From positions 1,364,001 to 1,428,000 of the forward strand of contig LODT01000004.1 in assembly GCA_001606155.1 (NCBI GenBank): 64,000 bases of DNA. Direction: 5' to 3'. This DNA comes from Tieghemostelium lacteum (Eukaryota; Evosea; Eumycetozoa; Dictyosteliales; Raperosteliaceae). Positions 49,001 through 60,015 of the stretch are shown here, piece by piece. The stretch's first letter is position 1. Each line of letters begins with the position of its first letter. The notes below the pieces were generated by a model that saw nothing but the letters and a program-made list of their open reading frames with translations, did no database searches and had not been told where the DNA came from. The position numbers and the translations under genes were made by a program.

Positions 49001-50524
49001 GGTAATAATCAGAGTTCTGGTGGAAATTCAGCAACAAATACCATTAAAAATACAATTGTAAATATTTCAAGAATTACCAATAGAGGTGACCCAAGATCAC
49101 CAAGTAAAACAAAATTGGGTGCACAGAGATCTTCACCAATATTGGGGGCATCAAATAGTGGTATTAATAGTGCCAATCAAGCATCATCAGGATCACAACA
49201 ACAGCAACAACAGTTTAATAACCTCAATCAATCTTTCAAGTCAATGAAACTTGGTCAATCACTACCTAATGATTTATTAGGTTCAGGAAATGCAGGTCAA
49301 ATGGGTCATGATCCATTATCATTAGATGAAGATGAATTGTATTCTGATTTTTACGAATGGTCATGTTCATCATTTTCCAAACCAATGATGCAGAGTCCAG
49401 AGGATCTGGAGTCACCTGAATCCATTGAAAAGAAATGGAAACAACAGAGAAACGAACAGATTATTCAAGATTCTAAAGATTCAGTTCAGAATGTAATTCA
49501 ACAACTACCAAAATCACTATCACAAATTGGTATTTTTACAGAGAATTCTGGACAACCAGTACAGTTACTACAATTTCATCCTTTTGAGAATCATTTAGTT
49601 TGTACTGATGGTTCTGATTCCATTTCAGTTTGGAACTATGAGGACAGTCAGAGAATAAATGTTTTTAGTAATTGTAATTTACCTGGTACTAGAATTACAA
49701 GTTTACGTCTGGTTAATGATCAAGATCCATCAATGATTCTAACTGCTGCTGATGATGGTGTAGTTAGACTTTGGAGAGGTTATGAATCTATTGATTCTCT
49801 TAAACTGGTTAGTAGTTGGAGATCATTCCCTGAATTTGCAACTACTGGATTAGAGCCAATCAGTGGTAGATTAGTACTCGATTGGAAATCAGATTCAGGA
49901 CAATGTCTAATCAGTGGTGAGACTCCTGGTGGTCCTAAGATACGTATTTGGGATGTTGAGAGAGAACTTGGTATTCAAGATCTTCTCATTGGAACTGAAT
50001 CTTTTGTCACCTGTATTACTAATGAAAAGGGTGGTCCATTATTTGCAGCTGGTTTCACAGATGGTCAAGTTAAACTATTTGATCAACGTATACCTGCTAA
50101 ATACAGTTGTGTATCAACTCTGACTGAACATAAATCATGGATTGTTAATTTATCCATGCCATCAAGTTTAGGTGGAAAGACTGTTGTCTCTGGTTCCAGT
50201 ACTGGTGAAATTAAATTTTGGCAACACGGCTATGAATGTTCAAGTAATACCATTTTCCATAATGATCTCATTAGTTCATTTTCAGTTCATGATTATGCTC
50301 CTCTGATTGCCAGTGGTAGTCCAAATCAGAGAATTAGAATTTTGAATTTTGCTGGCGATGAAGTTTGTACAATTCGTTATCATGAGGGTTTCCTTGGACA
50401 GAGAATTGGTCCTGTATCTTGTTTAGCTTTCCACCCTTACTCTTTACTCTTGGGTGCTGGTGCTCAAGATTCAATCATTAGTATATATTCTTGTGATTCA
50501 AAATCAAAATCTATGGATTATTAA
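46095..50524 (+). CDS. raptor: Raptor, scaffold subunit of TOR complex 1
   Basis: Exons 46095-46430 and 46514-50524 (83 bp intron, GTATGT...TTATAG, phase 0), 1448 residues. Exon 1 is an Asn/Ser-rich leader ending in the conserved KIAKWRMRER. The caspase-like RNC domain follows (MKTVSVALVLCLNIGVDPPD; HYNGHGVPKPT; VFDCSAAGLIVNWF) with a Gln/Ser-rich insertion near 285-350. HEAT repeats come next (SDPDPMVRRWMVLCVAKMWE), then a Gln-rich low-complexity linker, and about seven WD40 blades at ~1110-1448. Raptor recruits substrates such as S6K and 4E-BP-type proteins to TOR. The His and Cys at the caspase-like site are those normally kept in Raptor. The gene is divergent from ORC3 over a 224-base shared promoter. 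Confidence 0.97.
48898..48957. repeat. CAG/CAA tract encoding a Gln run in Raptor
   Basis: A mixed CAG/CAA run encodes about sixteen consecutive glutamines in the linker between the HEAT and WD40 regions. Mixed codons suggest it is older than a pure CAA expansion. Confidence 0.9.
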
Positions 50525-51102
50525 AACAATCTATTCCTTCATTTAAATCCCTCAATTATTCTCAAATATATATATTTTTTATAGTTTTTACCAAAAAGCA
50601 TAAACCACACTCATTGTCACAATACCCTTTTCCCTCTCCACCAAATCTATTAATAAAAAAAAACAAACAAAAAAATAAAACAAAACATTTTAATTACAAA
50701 TAAATTGTAAATTATGATTTGATAGATGATACATTATCTAATTGTACTCCAATGGTCTTATTTTTACAAATTTTGTTTTTTTTTTTTAATTTATTTGCAA
50801 AAACTCAAATTTAAAATATAAAATAAGAAACTGACCTTGAAATAACAAACCGCAGAATACTGTCTAGTAAAAATTTTAGTCTAAAATATTTTTTTTTATT
50901 TTATAAATTATCTATTTATTTTAAAATATATAACCTTGAAAGGGGGTAATAAAACATTACTTTTTCCACACCACACACCCAAATCCAACTCACCTCACCA
51001 CCTTTATTTATTTTAATAAATATCTCAAATTCTCAATTAAATTCACTATATATATATAAATTAAACATTGTATTAAATCAATCAATCTGATAAAAAATTA
51101 AA
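50525..51102. other. Intergenic region with a CA-rich promoter block
   Basis: 578 AT-rich bases after the Raptor stop. The stretch 50966-51000 (CCACACCACACACCC, ACTCACCTCACC) is CA-rich like other promoters here and sits about 100 bases before the small gene at 51103. No other frame is supported. Confidence 0.5.
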
Positions 51103-51456
51103 ATGTTTTATAGATTATTTGGTATATATTTTAAATTCTAGTTGACTCAGAATAAATATTAATTAATTTTAAATGAATTTTTAGGATATTCAACTACTAG
51201 TGCAGGTAATACAGATACTACAGTTAATTGTATTGTAAATGATTCCGATTGTGTGAAACCTAGTACTTCATTTACCGATTTTCAAATTATTGCCCTTACA
51301 CCAAAACCATTTGGAGATGTACTATTTGATTCTTTTAGAATAGATTTTAAGAATGAAATTATATGGACTTGTCAACATTATAATGTCGGCTGGCAATGGG
51401 GAACGAATAAATTTGTAATTGATGATATATATTATTTTGAAACGATTGAAAGATAA
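51103..51456 (+). CDS. Small two-exon protein of unknown function (96 residues)
   Basis: Exon 1 is only 19 nt (51103-51121, ATG TTT TAT AGA TTA TTT G). It is followed by a 63 bp intron (GTATAT...TTTTTAG) and exon 2 at 51185-51456, phase 1. The product starts MFYRLFGYSTTSAGNTDTT and ends DDIYYFETIER. It contains three cysteines (NCIVNDSDC and WTCQHY) and an aromatic, beta-looking C-terminal half (FKNEIIWTC, NVGWQWGTNKF). There is no signal peptide and no family I recognise. Support: coding-like composition without low complexity, A-rich ATG context (TTAAAATG), a CA-rich promoter block about 100 bases upstream, and typical splice signals. Its stop lies 159 bases before the end of the convergent USP gene. 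Confidence 0.6.
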
Positions 51457-51615
51457 TAAAGTATCAAAAATCTTTTTACGAGACAATATTTAGAAAGAAA
51501 TATTTACCAATTAGTTTATTTTATTGAATCAGCAATAATATTAATATTAAATAGTATATTTTTTATATATAAATTATAATTGGATTATTTTACTATGTAT
51601 ATACAAATTAGAATA

Positions 51616-54456
51616 TCAAGTTGAGATTACATCATTTATTAAATAGAAAAACAAATAACCACTTTTGATATTGAAAACATCTTCTCTTGTTACATTTCTA
51701 ACATAAGAATCATCGAAAAGTTTCCAATGATTTTTTACATTCATATAGCAAGTATAATGTCCAGAGTCTATACTACCCATATGTTGTACAATACTGTGAA
51801 GTGTATAAATTTTAACTTTTTTACCAACCCCATTACCATTGATGTGATTAACATTATTATTAGTTGTTATTGTAGTTGTAATTTTTTGATCGATATTACT
51901 ATTATTATTGTTATTATTATTTTCAATTGGTATATCTTTTAAATAGTTTGATAAATTTAGTTCATGAAGTGGTTTAATTGGTGTATTATCTTTCCTATAT
52001 GATATTTGGCCAAATTGAAATCGTTTTAAGTGTAAAATTAAAATAGGAGGGGGTTTTTGAAGTGATTTGGTAATAACTGATTTACCATGATTACATTTTT
52101 CGCATTTTCTCTCAATAATCTCTTCTTCTTTGAAGAAGTTATCAATTAGTTCTTGTAAATCTGAAGTTTTTAATGATATCCTATGAATTTTTTGTTAGTA
52201 TTCAGGCGTGTATGTTTATAATTATGTTAAACTTACAATTGTTTTTTTGGTAAATTTAAAGAGATATTTGTAAATATTTCCTTATTATAGGTAGTATATT
52301 TACAATCACAACATTTAATAGCAATGTTTAATGTCGATTTAAACTTTTCAATTGGACATTTCTGTTGTAGGAATTCATCAACATTAATCAATTCAATGTC
52401 TTCATTTTCAACTTTATCCTCATCAGAAGTAGAATGAATACCATTACCATTACCATTGATGTTAATAGATGGTTGGGGTGGTGGTGATGGTTTTTTACCA
52501 TTAGTTTTGTTTTGTAAATTAACTTTTCTCTCTTCCTTTTTGATGAGGTTCAGTAGATGAGGATCATTTGATTCTCTTTTTATAAGATCTAGAATCTCTT
52601 TATCTTGTAGTTCTTCTTCTTGTTGTTGCTCAGCTGTTGTATTCTTTTGTTTTTCTAAAATCTGTTGTTTTCGTAATTGATTCTCTTTATCTAACTGAAA
52701 TTTCAATTCTCTTTCGAGAATGTCTAATAGTGATACTAAGAATTCATGTGAATCATGTTGTTGATATCCTTTAAAATAAGGATTTTTGGTATCAAATACC
52801 TCTTTAAACTTTTTAGCATCACAATCTTTTCTCTCATTTAATACCAATGAACTACTACCAGGACTATCAGGTTTATGAATATTTACACTGATATCCATCA
52901 ATGTCTGATACAAAACACCAGTTTTGTAAAGATATTTCTGAATATCCTTTGATCTCATCATTTCAATTAAATCATCAATACCAAGTATAGACTGTAATAT
53001 AGCATTCATATAGCAGGTATTACCAAGATTCTTTAATCCTTTATGAATGTATTTACCATTTTCAGTATCCACCGTGAAATCATATTGTTGATATTTACTA
53101 CCTGTTGATACAACTGGGAAATATGATGTTATTGGTGGACTATATTTACTACTATTACTAATATCATTGTACTTTCTCTTGGAAGTTGAAGATTCAATTA
53201 ATACCTTCTGATCATCTTTTTCAGACTCAGTCAACCAACTAAAATCTTCTTCCTCCTCTTGTTTGGCTTTATATTCTTTTGCACTATTTTCTAAAGCCTT
53301 TTGAAAATCTCTTTCTTCTTCAGCATATATATCAAATCCAATATTATCAAAATCAATAGCATCCTTAGGTAGATCAGGTTTCTCTTTAGTTGCAGAAGCC
53401 TTATAAGTAGTGGTAATATTACTAAAAGGAATTGGAGGAGGAGGTGATGGTGATTCATCAATTTCCTGAGCTAATACTTTACTAATCGTATTAGTATCAT
53501 TAGAATTCAAAGATCTTTTCTCTAAGATTCTTTGTTGAACTTCTGGTGTTTTTAATTTTGCAAATTTTTCATGAACAGATTCCATATCAACTGTTGCTTT
53601 AATTTTCTTTTTCACAGGTTCTACTTCTTGCTCACTATCTTTCTTTTCCTCTGGTTTTGGTTTTGGTGGTACTATTATAGGTTGTGGTGGTTTAAGTGAT
53701 AGAGGTGGTGGTTTGGTTTTATAAGGATAATCTCCAAATTTAATTCCATTACTTTTTAGTTTTGGAGCTACATAGAATTTATTACTAATTTGCATGGGTG
53801 CTATTGATTGTTCATTTAAATGTTTATATTTGTCACCTAATAATGTTTTCTTTGGTTGTTGTTGTTGTTGTTGTTGAGGAATATCATCAGGTGATGATTC
53901 TATAGATTCTACCAATTCTCTATTATTATTATTATTATTACTACTACTATTGCTATAAGAATTTACTACTGTACTGGTTTTACTCTTTGCCATTGATAGT
54001 GATGAAAAAGAATTCAGTGGAGTAGATGTTGATGAAAGTGAAGATACACTAAACTGTTTAGTATATTCTTGAAATTGTAAATCAGAAATTTCATCATCTT
54101 TTATCTTTTTCAATACATTTAATAAATTCTGCCAAGAATCTCTCGAGATAAATGATGTTTTCTTTATAGTGATTTGTTTTTGTTTTATAGGATGAATGAT
54201 AATATGATCACTCTGTGTATTATCAATCTCTTTTATATTATTTTGTAACTCTACTGCATCTTTAACTGAATCAAAATAAAGACACACATCTTTATTTTCT
54301 ATTGAAAATATGTTATTAGAATTTTGATTTAGTCAAATGATACAACTTTCTAATAATCTTACCATTTAATCCAATTGTAAACTTATTAAAAGATTCTATT
54401 TTATCATTTAAATATTTAACTGTGACATTTGCTTTAAATGAATAGTCTATTTTCAT
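51616..54456 (-). CDS. USP37-like ubiquitin-specific protease
   Basis: Exons 54456-54363, 54298-52237 and 52180-51616 (introns of 64 and 56 bp), 906 residues. The N-terminus (MKIDYSFKANVTVKYL...FNKFTIGLN-ENKDVCLYFD) resembles the PH-like domain of USP37/USP26/USP29. A ubiquitin-interacting motif-like helix lies near 345-365 (EEERDFQKALENSAKEY), with a second weaker one after it. The catalytic Cys box is near 450-465 (GLKNLGNTCYMNAILQS), followed by YQQHDSHEFL. A Glu/Gln-rich insertion splits the catalytic domain. The last exon carries CEKCNHGK, the His box GSIDSGHYTCYM and WKLFDDSYVR with the aspartate. That exon starts in phase 2 and lacks its own ATG, so it is easily missed. In animals USP37 removes ubiquitin from cell-cycle proteins; the target here is unknown. 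Cys, His and Asp are all present, so it should be active. Confidence 0.92.
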
Positions 54457-54597
54457 GTGGCACTACACAATTCATTTGAAGTGAAAAATTAAAAAATTAA
54501 AAAAATATTAATTTAATTTTCGGAAATTTTCACATTTTTTTTTATCATTTTTCATAGTCCTGATTCGGCCTACACTTTAAACATTTAGAAACGTTTC

Positions 54598-54609
54598 ATG
54601 AATGTCTGA
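54598..54609 (+). promoter_or_regulatory. Three-codon upstream ORF overlapping the EAPP start
   Basis: ATG AAT GTC TGA begins four bases before the main ATG at 54602 and ends inside the coding region in another frame. It would compete with the main start if it lies in the leader. Confidence 0.35.
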
Positions 54610-55108
54610 CAATGAAAGTTCAGGCAGTTATGAAAGTGAAAACTATGTTGAAGATGATAATGATGAAATGTTTAAAAAATTAACTGAAAATGAAAAAGAT
54701 GAATTATTATTTGATACTGACGAAGATGAAGATAATGATAATTGGATAAGAGAAAACTTTTCAAATATTTCAATTACAAATTCTAATAATAACAATAACA
54801 GTGATTATAGTAATAATAAAACAGTTAAAAAGAATAATACCTATTTAAGTTGTCCAGCATGTTTCACATTATTATGTATAGATTGTCAGAGACATGATAG
54901 ATTTAAGAATCAATATAGGGCAATGTTTGTTAAAAACTGTACTGTTGTGATAGAAAAGAGATTTACTTTTAAAGATCAAGATGAAAATGGTAAAGAATTA
55001 ATTGAATATTATCATCCTGTTTACTGTGAAATTTGTGATACTCAAGTAGGTGTCTATGATGAAGATGAAGTTTATCATTTTTTTAATATCTTCCCCTCTT
55101 GTGGTTAA
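54602..55108 (+). CDS. EAPP-like protein (E2F-associated phosphoprotein family)
   Basis: Single exon, 168 residues. An acidic Ser-rich N-terminus (MSDNESSGSYESENYVEDDN) is followed by the family signature: CPACFTLLCIDCQRHDRFKN, QYRAMFVKNC, then YHPVYCEICDTQVGVYDEDE and VYHFFNIFPSCG. The human EAPP core reads CPACMTTLCLDCQRHE...YHPVMCTECSTEVAVYDKDEVFHFF, so the match is close. Two CxxC pairs on each side probably bind zinc. In mammals EAPP is nuclear and modulates E2F-dependent transcription and p21. Whether that holds in amoebae is unknown. The gene is divergent from the USP gene, with only 145 bases between starts. Confidence 0.93.
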   Translation: MSDNESSGSYESENYVEDDNDEMFKKLTENEKDELLFDTDEDEDNDNWIRENFSNISITNSNNNNNSDYSNNKTVKKNNTYLSCPACFTLLCIDCQRHDRFKNQYRAMFVKNCTVVIEKRFTFKDQDENGKELIEYYHPVYCEICDTQVGVYDEDEVYHFFNIFPSCG

Positions 55109-55395
55109 AGATATCTTCTTCTATCTCAAAAAGTAAAAATAAAATAAGGTAGTACATTATGATGAAACATTATTCAAATATATTTTTGGTGTAAGTTGAG
55201 TTATTTTGGTTTTCTTTACAAATAGCAAATATTTTGAAAAAAATTACAAAATCATTGAATTTTTTAATTTCGATGAACAGGGACCCTAAAAGCTCTTCGA
55301 TATCAGAAAGATATTAATAAATTTACTTGAAATTAGGTAATATTGTTTGATTCTTTTAAAATTTTTTTTATTTTACATCAAACAGATAGAAAAGA

Positions 55396-58300
55396 ATGAT
55401 TAAACAAAGTATTTTGCTAATTATTTTATCCATTGTCCTTATTGTAAAAGGACAAACAGATTTCTTTTATAATTTTAAAACTCAACAATTAATAGATGGA
55501 ACAACAAATTCGACAGTACGATTTGATATGGGTCAAATTGATGGAAAATACATGTGTTTAATTGGTACTACCACTCAAGATGTTAAAATATACAGAACAT
55601 TTATCGAGGATTTAACAATGACCTCCAATACCAGTATAATTTTAAATAATTTTGTAACATTAAATAGCCAAAACTTCCCAAGTGTTAATCTATCCATTCA
55701 GAATGTATTTCCTGATGGTTTAGGTTGTTCATTCTCAACTCCCACTCATCTTGTATTTATTACATTTCCAATTGATGGTGGCGCTCCTACTTCTTCTGTT
55801 AAACCCTATCCTGGATCATATGTAACTGAACTTACAAACCAAGTACTATATACAAGATATGGTAGTACTGGATCCTTTCTCATCTATTCTGCCATTGATA
55901 GTGACAATGGTAATGTTTTGCTAATAGCAGCTGAATTGGACAATACCCTAATTATTAGACGTGTATTTAGTTTCCAATCTACATCTCCAGTAAGATTTTC
56001 AAAATTTGATGGAAATCTAGGCCAGGTAGTAATTACTACTGCTGATGGAACTATAAGAACATTTTATCCAGCCGCATGGTTTTTCCAAGGTAATGCTTTA
56101 ATGTCCACTTATGAATTACCCAGTGGTTACACACTCCGTGATACATTCCAAACATTCGGTGCTGTATTTTCATGCTTACAATCATCTAATGGAGACTGGT
56201 CATTGGAAACCATCCCAGGACCCGACATCCACCCAATTACATATAATGGTAGCTCAACCATTCAATTTAGTAGATGTATTGGTGGATACTATGACTATAA
56301 TCAATATCAACTCATTATCATGGTCAAAAATTCCTTGGGTGGTGTCAATTTCCTATATCTGTCACCTTATAATTCACAACCAGCACTCATTGGTTCACTC
56401 GGATTTAATGTAAATGTATTAAACCCTACTCCAACTAATGGTTTATTTTACCCTGCTTTTGAACCTGATATCTATTCTACATCTGTATTTATGGGTTTTT
56501 CAGGGTCAACTGATATTCTTAGTTTCAATTACTCTTCATTTTGTACAGACAATTGTAATGGATTTTTAGCTGGAAATTGTCAATCTATACTCCTTGCCCC
56601 TTATTATCAATGTTCTTGTAATGAATATTATATTGGTGATACATGTGCAAGTTCTTTACCTTTTCTATCTGAAGATTATCCATTAAATGTGTCATACTAT
56701 GATGTTATCCAACAAAATGGTGCTCGTATTACACTCTATGGAAACCCATTCTCTAATACTTCTGATTACATAATTCAAATTGATAATTATAACTGTGTAG
56801 ATATTCAATATATCAGTCCAGATTCAGCCTCATGTGTTATACAATACGATTCTAATGCAGCACCATTTTATGATGCTTCTTGGTATATGGAGTTTACAAG
56901 TGATAGTAGTATCACTAGAGATGGAAGCATTCAAAATTTCTGGGGTAAAACTGAGATTACTCATATCTATCAAACTAATTATTTAGTTTTTGATACAAAA
57001 TATGCAGTTCCATTAAAATATCTTGAATTTTCATGGGCTGGTAATTATTTGACATGTGATATTATATCTAATAACACTCAATATAGCTGTCCTCTACTTC
57101 CAACTCAAGGATCTGGTATTTTAATAATTCTTAATAACTATACAACCGAAGATATATTTAATGGAGAAATTTCAGTGACTCCATATATATCAGGATATCT
57201 CCCAACCACTCCAATTCCAACATTATCATCTACCATCACAATTCAAGGTCAATACTTTTCAGATCTTGTTCCACAACATACCTCAATTAATGTTGGTGGT
57301 GAATCATTAACATATAGCACTGTTGCTGAAGGTTTAGTTGTTGTTCTACCTGATGGTATTAAACTTGACAACTCAGTTAGTATCTATATCAATGGTACAA
57401 AGATATCAAATTCCATACCACTTGTTTACCAAGCACCTCAAGTTGATAGCAATTACACTCAAGGAGCAGTCCCAAATGTTTTCACAATCAGTGGTGTTAA
57501 TTTTGGATATGAAGAATCTCTTGTTGAAATTTCAGTTACTCCATCACATCATCCATTAGATATTTATTCAGCTACTGTTCAAACTGTTGAACAAAGTAAA
57601 ATAGTATTTTCAATTCCAGATACAGCTCAATATGGAGAATTAACAGTTACAGTTGATGATGCTGATGGTAATAAATTAGAATTTGCATTACCACCATTTA
57701 TCTCTGAAATATCACCACTACCAAACATCGATGGTTCAGATATTATAACAATTAAAGGAAGATATTTATTTGGTACAACTATTAGTACTTCAATTGGAAA
57801 TGGTGATGATTTAGATTGTTCATTCTCCAATGGAAGTAATTACCAATCATTTGCCTATTGTCAATCTATTGCAGGTACAGGAACATTCTCTATCAATGTT
57901 GCATGTGAAGTTGGAAATGTACTTAAAAGCCATCAATTTGAAAGCAATTTCCATGCTCCAACCATTGATCAAGTTACACCAACATCATATAAAAAAGGTA
58001 TCAACACAACATTTACAATTACTGGAAGTAACTTTGCAAATGTTGGCTTATATGTTACAATCAATGGTGAGAATTGCACAGTTACTGGAAATGAATTTCC
58101 AGAATCATTCCTTTGTAATCTAATTCCACAATCAGATCCAACAACAGTTACAAATCCAGTTAAAATCAGTGTTACTGTTGATGATATTCAAGGTCATAAT
58201 TCAATTATTAATTATGAAAAACCTTGTCCAGATAACTGTTCAAATCATGGAAGTTGTGATTTAATTGCTGGTAAATGTACTTGTGAAGCAGAATACACCT

Positions 58301-58416
58301 CTGATAATTGTTCACAATTAAAAGACACAAGTTCTGAAGATCTCTCTAATTCTCCATTCATAACTTATTCAACATTTATAACTTTATTATCCTTTGCAAT
58401 CAATATCATCTTTTAA
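55396..58416 (+). CDS. EGF/IPT-domain cell-surface protein, copy B
   Basis: Single exon, 1006 residues. Signal peptide MIKQSILLIILSIVLIVKGQ, then a diverged ~370-residue N-terminal domain that still shares the opening FYNF and motifs such as TTADGTIRTF with copy A. An EGF-like module follows (CTDNCNGFLAGNC, CSCNEYYIGDTC), then about five IPT/TIG repeats, a second EGF (CPDNCSNHGSCDL) and a GPI-type hydrophobic tail (STFITLLSFAINIIF). From residue ~520 to the end it is almost identical in protein and DNA to copy A at 28693-31719, which lies 24 kb away in the opposite orientation. It is followed tail-to-tail by another IPT gene. Role by family resemblance: extracellular adhesion or recognition protein. 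Confidence 0.88.
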   Translation: MIKQSILLIILSIVLIVKGQTDFFYNFKTQQLIDGTTNSTVRFDMGQIDGKYMCLIGTTTQDVKIYRTFIEDLTMTSNTSIILNNFVTLNSQNFPSVNLSIQNVFPDGLGCSFSTPTHLVFITFPIDGGAPTSSVKPYPGSYVTELTNQVLYTRYGSTGSFLIYSAIDSDNGNVLLIAAELDNTLIIRRVFSFQSTSPVRFSKFDGNLGQVVITTADGTIRTFYPAAWFFQGNALMSTYELPSGYTLRDTFQTFGAVFSCLQSSNGDWSLETIPGPDIHPITYNGSSTIQFSRCIGGYYDYNQYQLIIMVKNSLGGVNFLYLSPYNSQPALIGSLGFNVNVLNPTPTNGLFYPAFEPDIYSTSVFMGFSGSTDILSFNYSSFCTDNCNGFLAGNCQSILLAPYYQCSCNEYYIGDTCASSLPFLSEDYPLNVSYYDVIQQNGARITLYGNPFSNTSDYIIQIDNYNCVDIQYISPDSASCVIQYDSNAAPFYDASWYMEFTSDSSITRDGSIQNFWGKTEITHIYQTNYLVFDTKYAVPLKYLEFSWAGNYLTCDIISNNTQYSCPLLPTQGSGILIILNNYTTEDIFNGEISVTPYISGYLPTTPIPTLSSTITIQGQYFSDLVPQHTSINVGGESLTYSTVAEGLVVVLPDGIKLDNSVSIYINGTKISNSIPLVYQAPQVDSNYTQGAVPNVFTISGVNFGYEESLVEISVTPSHHPLDIYSATVQTVEQSKIVFSIPDTAQYGELTVTVDDADGNKLEFALPPFISEISPLPNIDGSDIITIKGRYLFGTTISTSIGNGDDLDCSFSNGSNYQSFAYCQSIAGTGTFSINVACEVGNVLKSHQFESNFHAPTIDQVTPTSYKKGINTTFTITGSNFANVGLYVTINGENCTVTGNEFPESFLCNLIPQSDPTTVTNPVKISVTVDDIQGHNSIINYEKPCPDNCSNHGSCDLIAGKCTCEAEYTSDNCSQLKDTSSEDLSNSPFITYSTFITLLSFAINIIF
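56954..58416 (+). repeat. Inverted near-identical 1.46-kb segment, copy B (pairs with 28693-30155)
   Basis: Matches the reverse complement of 28693-30155 over 1463 bases with no indel and very few differences after about 57170. The upstream flank (GACGG...AAAACTG) and the 3' UTR immediately after the stop codon do not match. See copy A. Confidence 0.85.
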
Positions 58417-58504
58417 TAAACTCTAAAAAATATTTAATAAAAAAAAATTAGAGGTGCCTCTAATTTAATAAGACCAACATATGTTTTTATTGTAATCATT
58501 ATTA

Positions 58505-59431
58505 TTAACATGTTGATAATTGATTTTCTGGGATAGTTATATTTTCAGATTGTGATTTTTGCAAATGTAGTGATAAATTTGAATTTGAAGGATGAGGTGT
58601 TATTAAATCCAATATATATTGATTTACTTGTTGTTGTTGTTGAGTTTTTAAATTGAGATCAGATTCCAAATCATCATTATCATGAACATTTTTTGAAAAT
58701 TTCTTAACAATTAAAATAAATAAATTATCACTAAAAAATATCCAAATTATAATAAAAGTACAAGATAGTACGATTAAAGGTATAATCCATTTTCTATTTT
58801 CTTTTTCTTGAGATTTATCAAAAGTTATAAATTTTACCTTGTTGCTGTATACATTGGATTCTTTAGAATCAATAGTTACAATAACTGTTAAATTACCTGG
58901 TAGTTCTATTGGAAAGTGATCACATATTATACTATTATCAGAAAAGACAATAGAATCACAAATTGTATTATTTAAATGATTTTTAATTGATAAATCTGTA
59001 AATGTATCATTATATCTCATTCTATTTAGAAATTGACCTTGAATTGTAATTGGACCACCCTTATCATTGAATGACTCACCATTTATATTACTTATAAATG
59101 GTGTTAATTGAACAATATATCTATTTGATGTAGTGTTTGCTGGTAGTTCAAAATAGATATAATCATTCATAAAATGATCTGATATAGGTACTATCATGCT
59201 GTTATTGTCGTCAATAGGTACTATAGTTTTAATTCCATTAAAATTAATTGTTGCCCTACTAAAATTATTAATTATACCATCATATTTTACTAATAACTGA
59301 CTATTACCATTAAAGGTAATTAGTTGACTAACTGATAATATATTGGGTGTTTCAGCAGCACTAATGTTGATTTTAATAAAACACTGAATATTTACTAAAA
59401 CGAATATGAAAAAGTATATTATTTTATACAT
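58505..59431 (-). CDS. Small IPT/TIG-domain type I membrane protein
   Basis: Single exon, 308 residues. Signal peptide MYKIIYFFIFVLVNIQCFIK, then an extracellular part of ~185 residues with several N-glycosylation sites and one recognisable IPT/TIG repeat (GGPITIQGQFLNRMRYNDTF; the pair CDSIVFSDNSIICDHF is the usual IPT cysteine pair). A transmembrane helix lies at ~215-240 (WIIPLIVLSCTFIIIWIFF). A ~70-residue cytosolic tail with a Gln run and a Ser-rich end (SNSNLSLHLQKSQSENIT) follows. It lies tail-to-tail with surface protein copy B, 88 bases between stops. The build resembles a shortened Tgr-type dictyostelid adhesion/recognition protein with its own cytosolic tail. Function is not shown by the sequence. 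Confidence 0.78.
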   Translation of the reverse strand: MYKIIYFFIFVLVNIQCFIKINISAAETPNILSVSQLITFNGNSQLLVKYDGIINNFSRATINFNGIKTIVPIDDNNSMIVPISDHFMNDYIYFELPANTTSNRYIVQLTPFISNINGESFNDKGGPITIQGQFLNRMRYNDTFTDLSIKNHLNNTICDSIVFSDNSIICDHFPIELPGNLTVIVTIDSKESNVYSNKVKFITFDKSQEKENRKWIIPLIVLSCTFIIIWIFFSDNLFILIVKKFSKNVHDNDDLESDLNLKTQQQQQVNQYILDLITPHPSNSNLSLHLQKSQSENITIPENQLSTC

Positions 59432-60015
59432 TTATTATGACTGTAATAAAAATAATTGGTGTAATTTGATAAAATAGTTAACTATAAAGATAAACATTTT
59501 GATTGCATTCTGCTTCGGGGTATTAATACAAAAATAGATAGTTATCTAAATTGTGTGTGAAAATAGGGGGGTAGGATTCTATTTGTTTTTAGGACTAAAT
59601 AATGTAAATTTAAATATTGTTTTTAGTCTATTAATAATAACATTATAGATCTCTGATTGTGAGGAAATAATTAGCAAAAAAAAAAAAACAAAATGATTGG
59701 TTATAGATTTAGGTCCAATTGTTAATAAAAATGGCGATTTTAGTTTCTCGGGAATGAAATTTAGGGACGGTATTCAAGCAACATATTATCCAAATTGAAA
59801 ATAAAATTATTTTAAAAGTGCAAATAAGAGGCAGAAGAAGAAAAAAAAAATGATATGAAATAAAAAAATATCTTTCACTCTAAATTTAAAAATAATGACG
59901 ATATTTTGGATATATTATAAATGATTATGAGTATTCAAACCTTCTGATTTTAAAATTTTTATTTTATAATGGATATGTAATATTAGTAGTAGTATTAGTA
60001 TTAGTAGAATCAAAT
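59432..60015. other. Divergent promoter region, nothing else recognised
   Basis: 584 AT-rich bases between the small IPT gene and the hydroxylase gene. Slightly GC-richer patches occur near 59510-59525 and 59740-59785 without coding potential. A three-codon upstream ORF (ATG GAT ATG TAA) lies near 59969, about 46 bases before the hydroxylase ATG. Confidence 0.45.

Noticed and set aside
48789-49037. 82-residue Val/Tyr-rich frame antisense to Raptor
   Set aside because: Shadow of the Gln/Asn repeat tract in the Raptor linker.
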